A DNA stretch of 12,323 bases. Source: 62-47 sp039808365. Its GTDB lineage: Bacteria; Pseudomonadota; Alphaproteobacteria; Rhizobiales; Xanthobacteraceae. Position 1 is the first letter of the stretch. Each line of letters starts with the position of its first letter. Below, piece after piece: positions 1 through 5,490 of this stretch. The translations under genes were made by a program, and so were the position numbers. The notes under the pieces are model-generated. The model had not been told where the DNA came from. It saw only the letters and a list, made by a program, of their open reading frames with translations, and ran no database searches. The stretch covers positions 1-12,323 of the forward strand of contig JBDHSX010000113.1 in assembly GCA_039808365.1 (NCBI GenBank). Direction: 5' to 3'.

Positions 1-27
1 CCGGACGGGAACCTGCCTCACCTTATG

Positions 28-43
28 TTGACACTGTAAAGAT
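28..43 (+). promoter_or_regulatory. Upstream operator-like site (site 1)
   Basis: The sequence TTGACACTGTAAAGAT is an imperfect inverted repeat (TTGACA / TGTAAA). It matches the site at 80-95 at 13 of 16 positions. It lies just upstream of the predicted -35 element. The two sites are offset by exactly 52 bp, about five helical turns, so dimers bound at both would face the same side of DNA. Its shape fits operators of small dimeric helix-turn-helix repressors such as TetR or MarR types. The regulator is not in the window and this assignment is inference. Confidence 0.45.
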
Positions 44-48
44 TTCGC

Positions 49-78
49 TTGACGGCCGTCCGCGCGCGCCATTATAAA
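49..78 (+). promoter_or_regulatory. Sigma70-type promoter of the 114-1632 operon
   Basis: A -35 hexamer TTGACG (49-54) and a -10 hexamer TATAAA (73-78) are separated by 18 bp, close to the housekeeping consensus. Transcription would start near 84-86, inside the downstream operator-like site, leaving a short leader before the start codon at 114. The GC-rich spacer includes the palindrome GACGGCCGTC (51-60), which overlaps the -35 element. Confidence 0.55.
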
Positions 79-95
79 CTTGACGTTGTCAAGAT
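79..95 (+). promoter_or_regulatory. Operator-like palindrome over the transcription start (site 2)
   Basis: CTTGAC-GTT-GTCAAG (79-93) is a perfect 6-bp inverted repeat with a 3-bp centre, followed by AT. It sits immediately after the -10 element, where a bound protein would block transcription start. Together with site 1 it brackets the promoter. The regulator is unknown; a divergent TetR/MarR-type gene beyond the left window edge would be typical. Confidence 0.5.
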
Positions 96-113
96 AACAC
101 CCGGAGCGCTGCA

Positions 114-698
114 ATGATGCTGTTCCTGATCCTTGCCCCGTTCGCCGCATTCGGCATTCTGCTGACGCTGACCACGCCCGCCATCGGCCTGTTCACGGCG
201 GCGGCCATCGCCCTCGCCACCATCGTTCATGACGTGGTCCGCGGCCGCTCGGTGAAGGCGCTGGCGGCGGGCGCGGTCGCCCTGTTCGGCGCCGTCGGCG
301 CCTATCTGGTGCTCTCCGGCGGCGGCATCGACGACCGCGGCGCCCGTCTCACCGTCGATCTCGGCGTGCTGGTGATCGCGCTGGGATCGATCGCGTTGCG
401 GCTGCCGTTCACGCTGCAATATGCCCGCGAGGTGGTCGCGCCGGAGGTTGCCGCCGCGCCCGCCTTCATGACCACCAACTACATCCTGACCTGGGCCTGG
501 ACCGCCGCCTTCATTCTGATGCTTGTCGCGGATATCCTGGCGATCTACTGGCCGTCGCTGCCGGCGTGGGCCGGCGTCGGCCTTGCTTTCGCCGCCCGCA
601 ACTGCGCGGTCGGTTTCACCACCTGGTATTCGGCCCGCCGCCGCGCCCGATACGCCAGTCAAGCCCGGTCAATCCCGTCGGATCTGGTGACGCCATGA
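114..698 (+). CDS. Multi-pass membrane protein, possible distant YciB/IspZ paralogue
   Basis: This 194-residue protein is very hydrophobic, with about six predicted membrane segments (roughly 2-20, 23-41, 49-68, 82-97, 125-146 and 150-170) and a basic cytoplasmic tail (RRRARY near 175-180). The start at 114 has a GGAG Shine-Dalgarno 7 bases upstream; the next codon is also ATG. The last four bases overlap the next gene as ATGA, so the two are translationally coupled. By eye it shares its layout and scattered residues with that neighbour: a VH..V.G block at 38-44, an LR...LQYA block at 96-104 and a basic C-terminus. That suggests an ancient tandem duplication within the YciB/septation protein A group. 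No catalytic motif is visible. Function is not known; the homology is inference. Confidence 0.75.
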   Translation: MMLFLILAPFAAFGILLTLTTPAIGLFTAAAIALATIVHDVVRGRSVKALAAGAVALFGAVGAYLVLSGGGIDDRGARLTVDLGVLVIALGSIALRLPFTLQYAREVVAPEVAAAPAFMTTNYILTWAWTAAFILMLVADILAIYWPSLPAWAGVGLAFAARNCAVGFTTWYSARRRARYASQARSIPSDLVTP

Positions 699-1285
699 AA
701 AACGTCTTCGTCAAGCTCGCCGCCGATTTCTTCTCCACCATCGTCTTTCTGGCGATCTATGCCTTAACCGACAACGTTGTCGTCGCCACGCTGGCGGCGG
801 TGGCGGCGGCGATCGCGCAGGTGGTCCACGCCCGCGTCAAGGGACAGGCGCTCGACGTCATGACCTATGCCAGCCTGGCGCTGGTGATCGTGCTGGGCGG
901 CGCGACGCTGCTCACCCACGATCCGCGCTTCGTGCTGGTGAAGCCCGCCATCGGCCACTTCGCCGTCGGCTGCATCATGCTGCGCAAGGACTGGATGCTG
1001 CGCTATTCGCCGCCCCTCGTGCACGACACCATCCCGCATCTGGTGCGGCTCGCCGGCTACGCCTGGGCCGCGCTGATGTTCGCCCTCGGGCTCGGCACCA
1101 TCGCGGTGGCGGCGACCGGCGACATCAAGCTGTGGGCGTTCTACGTCTCGGTGGTGGCGATCGGCGCCAAGATCGCGGCCTTCGCGATCCAGTACCTGAC
1201 GTTCCGCGCCGTCATCCGGCGCAAGCTGCGCGCGACGCCGCCGGTCGCCGGCGGCCATTCGCGCGGCGGCGATTTTGCGGTATAG
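695..1285 (+). CDS. Septation protein A family (IspZ/YciB-like) inner-membrane protein
   Basis: This 196-residue inner-membrane protein resembles the YciB/IspZ family, whose members take part in cell-envelope maintenance and septation in enterics. Supporting features are the N-terminal DFF...FLAIY segment (11-21), the GGATLL.HDPRFV.VKP block (68-84), which corresponds to the GG.TL..H...F..K stretch of YciB, a length close to the usual 180-200, and five or more membrane segments. The ATG at 695 is preferred to the upstream in-frame start at 566, because it begins in the ATGA overlap with the preceding gene and gives the family-like N-terminus. In alphaproteobacteria the main ispZ copy usually sits near ftsY, so this one, paired with a relative under its own promoter, is probably an accessory paralogue. 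Family membership is likely; the exact role is unknown. Confidence 0.75.
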   Translation: MKNVFVKLAADFFSTIVFLAIYALTDNVVVATLAAVAAAIAQVVHARVKGQALDVMTYASLALVIVLGGATLLTHDPRFVLVKPAIGHFAVGCIMLRKDWMLRYSPPLVHDTIPHLVRLAGYAWAALMFALGLGTIAVAATGDIKLWAFYVSVVAIGAKIAAFAIQYLTFRAVIRRKLRATPPVAGGHSRGGDFAV

Positions 1286-1296
1286 AGACTTCACCT

Positions 1297-1317
1297 CGCG
1301 CCTCAAACCGAGGCGCG
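1297..1317 (+). other. Intercistronic stem-loop
   Basis: CGCGCCTC (1297-1304) and GAGGCGCG (1310-1317) form a perfect 8-bp stem with loop AAACC, 11 bases after the stop of the YciB-like gene and just before the GGAG ribosome binding site of the next gene. No run of T follows, so it is more likely an mRNA processing, stability or attenuating element than an intrinsic terminator. Confidence 0.5.
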
Positions 1318-1335
1318 GCGCATTGGAGAAATGGA

Positions 1336-1632
1336 ATGTCGGTCGACGGAAACTGGAACATCACCATGAGCACGCCGATGGGCGAGCGCAACGCGACGCT
1401 GGAGCTCAAGACCGCCGGCGGCGCGCTGACCGGCACGCAGGCCGCCGACGGCAATTCCGGCGAGATCTTCGACGGCACCGTGAACGGCAACGACATCGCC
1501 TGGAAAATCGCCATCACCAATCCGATGCCGCTGACCTTGAGCTTCACCGGTTCGGTCAACGGCGACGCGATGAGCGGCCAGATGGGCATCGGCCCGATGG
1601 GCAGCTTCCCGTTTACCGGCACGCGGGCCTGA
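1336..1632 (+). CDS. Conserved hypothetical 98-residue protein, beta-rich
   Basis: The 98-residue product has no signal peptide or membrane segment. It is made of short alternating hydrophobic/polar stretches separated by Gly, Asn and Asp turns (GGALTGTQ, GEIFDGTVNG, SGQMGIGPMG), as in a small antiparallel beta-barrel or sandwich, and ends PFTGTRA. The ATG at 1336 is chosen because GGAG (1325-1328) lies 7 bases ahead; the ATG at 1331 is only 2 bases from it and out of frame. It follows the YciB-like gene by 50 bp on the same strand with only a hairpin between, so it is probably the last gene of the operon. I do not recognise a named domain. The codon usage is normal for the window and a real gene is likely. 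Confidence 0.7.
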   Translation: MSVDGNWNITMSTPMGERNATLELKTAGGALTGTQAADGNSGEIFDGTVNGNDIAWKIAITNPMPLTLSFTGSVNGDAMSGQMGIGPMGSFPFTGTRA

Positions 1633-1647
1633 TTTCAGCGCCACGCC

Positions 1648-1673
1648 GCGATGCCGCCGCGCGGCGGCATCGC
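1648..1673. terminator. Perfect 26-bp palindrome, probable bidirectional terminator
   Basis: Positions 1648-1660 and 1661-1673 are exact reverse complements (core CCGCCGCGCGGCGG). The palindrome falls 15 bp after the plus-strand stop at 1632 and 3 bp after the end of the minus-strand small gene at 1677, the usual place for a terminator shared by convergent genes. It lacks a clear T tract on either side, so termination efficiency is uncertain. Confidence 0.45.
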
Positions 1674-1676
1674 CTC

Positions 1677-1802
1677 TCACAGATAGCTGTAGACGATAAT
1701 GCCGTTGATCGCGCTCGCGGCAGCCAAAAGCGCGATCAGCATCACGTTCAGTCTGACGGCGTCGATGTCCATGCGCGGCGTCCGAATCGTCTTGGCTTCC
1801 AT
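1677..1802 (-). CDS. Possible small single-helix membrane protein (41 aa)
   Basis: An ATG-initiated frame of 41 residues starts MEAKTIRTPRMDIDAVRLN and ends in a hydrophobic stretch, from about residue 20 to the C-terminus (LIALLAAASAINGIIVYSYL). This gives a basic cytoplasmic N-terminus followed by one membrane helix, the classic small-membrane-protein layout. Codon third positions are mostly G or C. No strong Shine-Dalgarno precedes 1802; an in-frame TTG seven codons upstream is an alternative start, and an in-frame TGA closes the frame ahead of that. The gene is convergent with the plus-strand operon and lies downstream of fumarase on the same strand, with about 300 bp of repeat-bearing DNA between. 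Function is unknown and reality is uncertain. Confidence 0.42.
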   Translation of the reverse strand: MEAKTIRTPRMDIDAVRLNVMLIALLAAASAINGIIVYSYL

Positions 1803-1832
1803 GCGCTCATTGAAGCAGGACAATCGAAGGCG

Positions 1833-1928
1833 TCATTCGGATTCTTTTTCGCCGCTCATCTTGCGAGTCCGGGCAGAATCGAGTCCGCGCGGCACGGCGA
1901 ACTTCAGAGCTTCATCGACAACGAGGCG
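1833..1928 (-). pseudogene. Possible 3' remnant of a small gene, cut off by a repeat
   Basis: On the minus strand, 31 open codons (RLVVDEALKFAVPRGL...) run to a TGA at 1833-1835. Reading upstream, the frame hits TGA at 1929-1931, overlapping the first base of the REP-like hairpin. There is no good ATG start; only GTG at 1895 or ATG at 1859 is available. Composition looks protein-like with a charged tail (MSGEKESE). One reading is that the repeat replaced the 5' part of a small gene lying ahead of the 41-residue membrane protein. It may equally be chance. Confidence 0.2.
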
Positions 1929-1930
1929 TC

Positions 1931-2024
1931 ATCGTCCGCGAAGGCGGACGATCCAGTAATCCGGGCAGCGCCATGAAGATCCGATTCCCTATCGAATACT
2001 GGATGCTCCGCCTTCGCGGAGCAT
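1931..2024. repeat. Inverted pair of REP-like hairpins (BIME-like element)
   Basis: There are two perfect 9-bp stem-loops, 1931-1952 (loop GAAG) and 2003-2024 (loop CTTC). The arms 1935-1958 and 1997-2020 are reverse complements at 22 of 24 positions and include CCAGTA / TACTGG on the inner side. They are separated by 38 bp. The two differences are a CG-to-GC swap that is compensated on the other side of each stem, so pairing is kept. Palindrome pairs of this kind are dispersed in Nitrobacteraceae genomes. The element lies between fumarase and the small minus-strand gene. Confidence 0.75.
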
Positions 2025-2063
2025 GACGCCGTTCGTATGGCGCGGTCATCGCGCAACAACCGC

Positions 2064-2098
2064 CGCGAACGCTTGCCGACTTTATCGCCGCGTTCGCG
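2064..2098 (-). terminator. fumA: Stem-loop just after the fumarase stop
   Basis: CGCGAACGC (2064-2072) and GCGTTCGCG (2090-2098) form a perfect 9-bp stem with a 17-base loop, starting two bases beyond the fumarase stop codon at 2101. This is a likely 3' end structure for the fumarase mRNA. It has no T run, so termination may need Rho or the hairpin may only protect the 3' end. Confidence 0.4.
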
Positions 2099-2100
2099 AC

Positions 2101-3753
2101 TCACCCCAGATTCAACTCCTTGAAGAAGTCGTTGCCCTTGTCGTCCATGATGATGAAGGCCGGGAAATCCTCGACCTCGATGCGCCAGATCGCTTCCATG
2201 CCGAGCTCGGGATATTCCACCACCTCGACCTTCTTGATGCAGTGTTCGGCGAGGTTCGCCGCCACGCCGCCGATCGAGCCGAGATAGAAGCCGCCGTACT
2301 TCCTGCAAGCCTCGCGCACCTGCGCCGAGCGGTTGCCCTTCGCCACCATCACCATCGAGCCGCCGGCCGCCTGGAACTGATCGACGAAGGAATCCATGCG
2401 GCCCGCCGTGGTCGGCCCGAACGCGCCGGAGGCGTAGCCTTCCGGCGTCTTGGCGGGGCCGGCGTAATAGATCGGATGGTTCTTGAAGTAATCCGGCAGC
2501 GGCTCGCCCTTGTCCAGCCGTTCGCGCAGCTTGGCGTGCGCGGCGTCGCGCGCGACGATCATGGTGCCGGTCAGCGACAGCCGCGTCTTGGTCGGATAGT
2601 TCGACAGCGTCGCCAGAATGTCCTTCATCGGCTGATTGAGATCGATCTTCACCACCTCGCCGCCGAGCTGGCCCTCCACCGGCGGCAGATACTGCGCCGG
2701 GTTGTGTTCCAGTTGCTCAAGGAATACGCCGTCTTTGGTGATCTTGCCGAGCACCTGACGGTCCGCCGAACACGACACCCCGAGCCCGATCGGCAGCGAC
2801 GCGCCGTGACGCGGCATCCGGATCACGCGCACGTCGTGGCAGAAATATTTTCCGCCGAACTGCGCGCCGACGCCGGTGCTTTGCGTCATCTTCAGGATCT
2901 CCTGCTCCATCTCAAGGTCGCGGAAGGCGTTGCCGTTCTCGCTGCCTTCCGTCGGCAGCGCGTCCAGATAGCGCGCCGAGGCGAGTTTCACGGTCTTCAT
3001 GCACAGTTCGGCCGAAGTGCCGCCGATGACGATGGCGAGGTGATAGGGCGGACACGCGGCGGTGCCGAGCGTCATGATCTTCTCTTTCAGGAAAGCAAGG
3101 AGCCGATCCTTGGTCAGCACCGACGGCGTCGCCTGGAACAGAAAGCTCTTGTTGGCGGAGCCGCCACCCTTGGCCATGAACATGAACTTGTAGGCATCTT
3201 CACCCTCGGCATAGATCTCGCATTGCGCCGGCATGTTGTTGGCGGTGTTCTTCTCCTCATACATCGACAGCGGCGCGACCTGCGAATAGCGCAGGTTGCG
3301 GCGCAGATAGGCGTCCCGTGCGCCTTCGCTCAAGGCCGCCTCGTCCTCGCCGTCGGTGATGACGTTGCAGCCCTTCTTGCCCATGATGATGGCGGTGCCG
3401 GTGTCCTGGCACATCGGCAGCACGCCGCCGGCGGAGATGTTGGCGTTCTTCAAAAAGTCGAAGGCGACGAACTTGTCGTTGTCGCTGGCTTCCTTGTCGT
3501 CGAGAATGCTGCGGAGCTGCTTGAGGTGGCCCGGCCGCAGGTAGTGGTTGATCTCGCCGAACGCCGCCTCGGACAGCGCCTTGAGCGCCTCGCGCGACAC
3601 CACCAGCATGTCCTTGCCGAGCAGCTTCTCGACCCGCACGCCGTCGTCCGACACTTTCCGGTAAGGGGTTTCGTCCTTGCCGAGCGGGAACAGCGGCGTG
3701 TGCTTATAGGGCGGAACGGGCTTCTGGTCGGGAATCGCGGTCGGTGCGTTCAT
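2101..3753 (-). CDS. fumA: Class I fumarate hydratase (fumarase), [4Fe-4S]
   Basis: This cytoplasmic TCA-cycle enzyme interconverts fumarate and malate. The 550-residue length and whole-length pattern match class I fumarases of the E. coli FumA/FumB type (about 548 aa). The three cluster-ligand cysteines are visible at C115 (MCQDTGT), C234 (AACPPYH) and C328 (VSCSADR), each offset by 10 from E. coli FumA C105, C224 and C318. The N-terminal alpha-type domain covers about 60-340 and the C-terminal beta-type swivelling domain about 380-545, with ASGAFGPTTAGRMDSFVDQFQ inside it. The start ATG has AAAGG 9 bases upstream, but this lies within a hairpin arm (see 3757-3800). An ICE-like palindrome is further upstream. 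The cluster makes this enzyme sensitive to oxygen and iron, which would fit iron-linked control. The assignment is firm. Confidence 0.96.
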   Translation of the reverse strand: MNAPTAIPDQKPVPPYKHTPLFPLGKDETPYRKVSDDGVRVEKLLGKDMLVVSREALKALSEAAFGEINHYLRPGHLKQLRSILDDKEASDNDKFVAFDFLKNANISAGGVLPMCQDTGTAIIMGKKGCNVITDGEDEAALSEGARDAYLRRNLRYSQVAPLSMYEEKNTANNMPAQCEIYAEGEDAYKFMFMAKGGGSANKSFLFQATPSVLTKDRLLAFLKEKIMTLGTAACPPYHLAIVIGGTSAELCMKTVKLASARYLDALPTEGSENGNAFRDLEMEQEILKMTQSTGVGAQFGGKYFCHDVRVIRMPRHGASLPIGLGVSCSADRQVLGKITKDGVFLEQLEHNPAQYLPPVEGQLGGEVVKIDLNQPMKDILATLSNYPTKTRLSLTGTMIVARDAAHAKLRERLDKGEPLPDYFKNHPIYYAGPAKTPEGYASGAFGPTTAGRMDSFVDQFQAAGGSMVMVAKGNRSAQVREACRKYGGFYLGSIGGVAANLAEHCIKKVEVVEYPELGMEAIWRIEVEDFPAFIIMDDKGNDFFKELNLG

Positions 3754-3756
3754 CGG

Positions 3757-3800
3757 AAAGGGCCTTTGACGGAGGAAATTTTCCCCTGTTTAGGCCCTTT
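3757..3800 (-). promoter_or_regulatory. fumA: Leader hairpin masking the fumarase ribosome binding site
   Basis: AAAGGGCCT (3757-3765) and AGGCCCTTT (3792-3800) are a perfect 9-bp inverted repeat with a 26-base loop that itself holds a GGAAA/TTTCC palindrome (3774-3784). In the minus-strand mRNA the second arm ends 3 bases before the AUG and includes the GG of the AAAGG Shine-Dalgarno, so a closed stem would hide it. Whether the whole element is transcribed depends on where the promoter lies, which I cannot place with confidence. Confidence 0.4.
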
Positions 3801-3808
3801 GGCCGCGA

Positions 3809-3825
3809 TTTTGAAGGGTTCAAAA
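3809..3825. promoter_or_regulatory. ICE-like (Irr box-like) palindrome upstream of fumarase
   Basis: TTTTGAAGGGTTCAAAA is a perfect 7-bp inverted repeat with a 3-bp spacer, 56-72 bp ahead of the fumarase ATG. It has the same arm length and spacing as the Rhizobiales iron control element bound by Irr (TTTAGAA-N3-TTCTAAA) and differs by one base in each arm. The position upstream of an iron-sulfur enzyme fits the idea. It could instead be a weak hairpin ending the GST transcript, or chance. Confidence 0.35.
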
Positions 3826-3890
3826 CTCCGGCTTGCCCTGCTCTTCGCCTGCCTGTCGCGGTCTGTCGAACTCCGAACGACCGGTGCGGT

Positions 3891-4598
3891 TCAGGCATCC
3901 AGCGCGCGGTAGTGGCGGAAGATGCCGTTCTCGTTGAACGGGATGCGGCGGGAACTGGCCAGATACGCCTCGATATTCGATCGCGCGGCGACGCGGTCGT
4001 GCAGCGCGATCAACGCCGGAACCTGATGCTCGAACGCGGCCATCCGCCGCGGAAACGCATAGCGCAAACCGGCGACGATCTGGAACAGCGACAGATCGAC
4101 ATAACTCACCTTGCGCCCGGCGATGTAGGGCTGGTTGCGCCGGCCCAGCAGCCCCTCGAAATAGCCGAGATATTTCGGCACGCGCGCGTCCCAGAACGCC
4201 GCCGCGCGCTTCTTCGCCGGGCCTTTCTGTTCCTCGTAATACAGCGTCGGCCCGAGCGGGTGATGGGTATCATGGACTTCCACCACGAGGTCGGCGACGG
4301 TCAACTGCAACTGATGCAGCCATAGCCGCCCGGCCTCCGCCTTGGGCGCGAGATCGTGCCGCGATCCCAGATAAAGCAGGATGTTGGCGGTCTGACCGAT
4401 CGTGAGCCTGCCCGCCTTGAGGAACGGCGGCGCGAATGGCGGGGTGGCGCTCACCTCACCCTCCATCATCGCCATCATGTCGGCCGTGCCGCGCTCGCGC
4501 GCGACATCGACATAGGGCGCGCCTGCCTCCTCCAGCGCCAGGCGGACGAACTCGCCGCGCCCCTGAATGTCCGGCCAGTAATAGAGTTCGTAGCGCAT
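3891..4598 (-). CDS. Glutathione S-transferase family protein
   Basis: A 235-residue cytosolic protein with the GST two-domain layout. The thioredoxin-like N-terminal domain (about 1-83) begins MRYELYYWPDIQGRGEFVRLA with tyrosines at 6-7 positioned like the catalytic Tyr of sigma/mu-type enzymes. A cis-proline region FAPPFL (55-60) and the glutathione-binding IGQTANILLYL (67-77) follow. The all-helical C-terminal domain (about 90-225) contains the N-capping motif SYVD (165-168). Its likely role is glutathione conjugation or peroxide defence; the substrate cannot be read. The start at 4598 is supported by a GGGAGG Shine-Dalgarno 7 bases away, which sits in the loop of a small CGCGC/GCGCG hairpin (4599-4617). 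Its stop lies 137 bp before the fumarase start on the same strand. The family is confident, the class tentative. Confidence 0.88.
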   Translation of the reverse strand: MRYELYYWPDIQGRGEFVRLALEEAGAPYVDVARERGTADMMAMMEGEVSATPPFAPPFLKAGRLTIGQTANILLYLGSRHDLAPKAEAGRLWLHQLQLTVADLVVEVHDTHHPLGPTLYYEEQKGPAKKRAAAFWDARVPKYLGYFEGLLGRRNQPYIAGRKVSYVDLSLFQIVAGLRYAFPRRMAAFEHQVPALIALHDRVAARSNIEAYLASSRRIPFNENGIFRHYRALDA

Positions 4599-4666
4599 CG
4601 CGCGGCCTCCCTGCGCGGGCGAACCTCATGCCGTTCCGCGCCGGATGTCAATGCGCGCGAGCGTCC

Positions 4667-5347
4667 TCAGTTCACCGCGAAGCAGTAGAGCAGGCCGTCG
4701 CCGCCGGTCGAGCGCAGGTCCGCCTGCGAGCAGCCGCCGTCCGGCCCGCGCGAGGGGTGCGACATGTTCCAGGATTTCGCCGGCGGACTGTCGTCGAGCC
4801 CTATGCGGTCGGAATGGCCGACCATCGCCGCGCCCTGCGTGCTGCTCGTCCAGTTCTTGCAGGTGCGGTCCTCGCCGGCCGCGAACGCGGTGCCGTCGGC
4901 CTGCGATCCGGTGAGAATGTCATGGCGGTTCGGCTTGTCGCCGCGGCCGTTGATGACCTCGCCCTTCTCGCTCAGCGCCGTCTGCTTGGTGAGGTGGTTG
5001 GCGCCGTGCAGCTCAGCGACATCCTTGGCGATCACCTCGCCCTTGGCGTTGCGCCATGGTCCCGCGCCGATGCGGTCGCGGGCGTTGACGGCCGGCTTGC
5101 CGTCGGCCGGCTGGGTCGACAGGTAGGCGCGCCAGGTTTTGGTTCCGATGCCGGCGGCCTGCGCCAGTTGCTGACACCAGTTGTCGGCGCCGGCGAGGCC
5201 GCCGAGGTTGCCGCCGTTGCCGATGCCGTGGCTGGTGACGAAGAACGTCGTCTCGGCGGTTTGCGCCCGCGCCGGCAGCGCCGTCATCGCCAGCGCCGCC
5301 GCCACGCCAGCTCCCGCCAGTATTCGATTGGTGGCTCTCACGGACAT
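4667..5347 (-). CDS. Secreted lectin-fold (C-type lectin/endostatin-like, DUF1554-type) protein
   Basis: A 226-residue exported protein with a signal peptide (basic MSVRATNR, hydrophobic core about 9-24, cleavage after ARA at about 28). The mature part begins TTFFVTSHGIGNGGNLGGLAGADNWCQQ, the pattern of bacterial lectin-like/endostatin-fold domains (a [FV]VTS strand, then NLGG..GAD..C). It holds four cysteines (58, 163, 206, 222), enough for two disulfides, consistent with periplasmic or extracellular location. W72 (TWRAYLS) and the C-terminal LLYCFAV strand also fit. The start at 5347 is chosen over an upstream in-frame ATG at 5515, because GGGGAGA directly precedes it, the signal peptide begins there, and the extension would translate a repeat and a terminator. 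The ligand is unknown. It is probably transcribed alone. Confidence 0.75.
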   Translation of the reverse strand: MSVRATNRILAGAGVAAALAMTALPARAQTAETTFFVTSHGIGNGGNLGGLAGADNWCQQLAQAAGIGTKTWRAYLSTQPADGKPAVNARDRIGAGPWRNAKGEVIAKDVAELHGANHLTKQTALSEKGEVINGRGDKPNRHDILTGSQADGTAFAAGEDRTCKNWTSSTQGAAMVGHSDRIGLDDSPPAKSWNMSHPSRGPDGGCSQADLRSTGGDGLLYCFAVN

Positions 5348-5383
5348 CGATCTCCCCTGTGCCTTGTTGAAAATGATTTGAAC

Positions 5384-5467
5384 CGTCATTGCGAGCGAAG
5401 CGAAGCAATCCAGAGGCGACGGGTCAAGGACTGGATTGCTTCGTCGCTTGCGCTCCGCGCAATGACG
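5384..5467. repeat. Dispersed palindromic repeat (imperfect inverted pair)
   Basis: An 84-bp unit is bounded by CGTCATTGCG at the left and its complement CGCAATGACG at the right. Inner ends are AGCAATCCAG (5404-5413) and CTGGATTGCT (5431-5440). The arms are imperfect inverted copies of a motif made of GAAGCGAAGC-like units. This CGTCATTGCGAGCGAAGC type is unrelated in sequence to the element at 1931-2024. It fills the leader region of the lectin-fold gene, ending 36 bp upstream of that start codon. Confidence 0.75.
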
Positions 5468-5490
5468 ATTCAATCTCGGTTCTCCGAAAC

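Noticed and set aside
566..694. Upstream extension of the YciB-like protein to 566
   Set aside because: It would overlap the preceding gene by over 130 bases with an Arg/Pro-rich translation. The ATGA overlap at 695 gives a family-like N-terminus.
2023..3912. Long plus-strand open frame (629 codons) opposite fumarase
   Set aside because: It is rich in Arg, His, Ala and Val with no domain pattern, and is fully antisense to a firmly identified fumarase. High GC keeps the opposite frame open.
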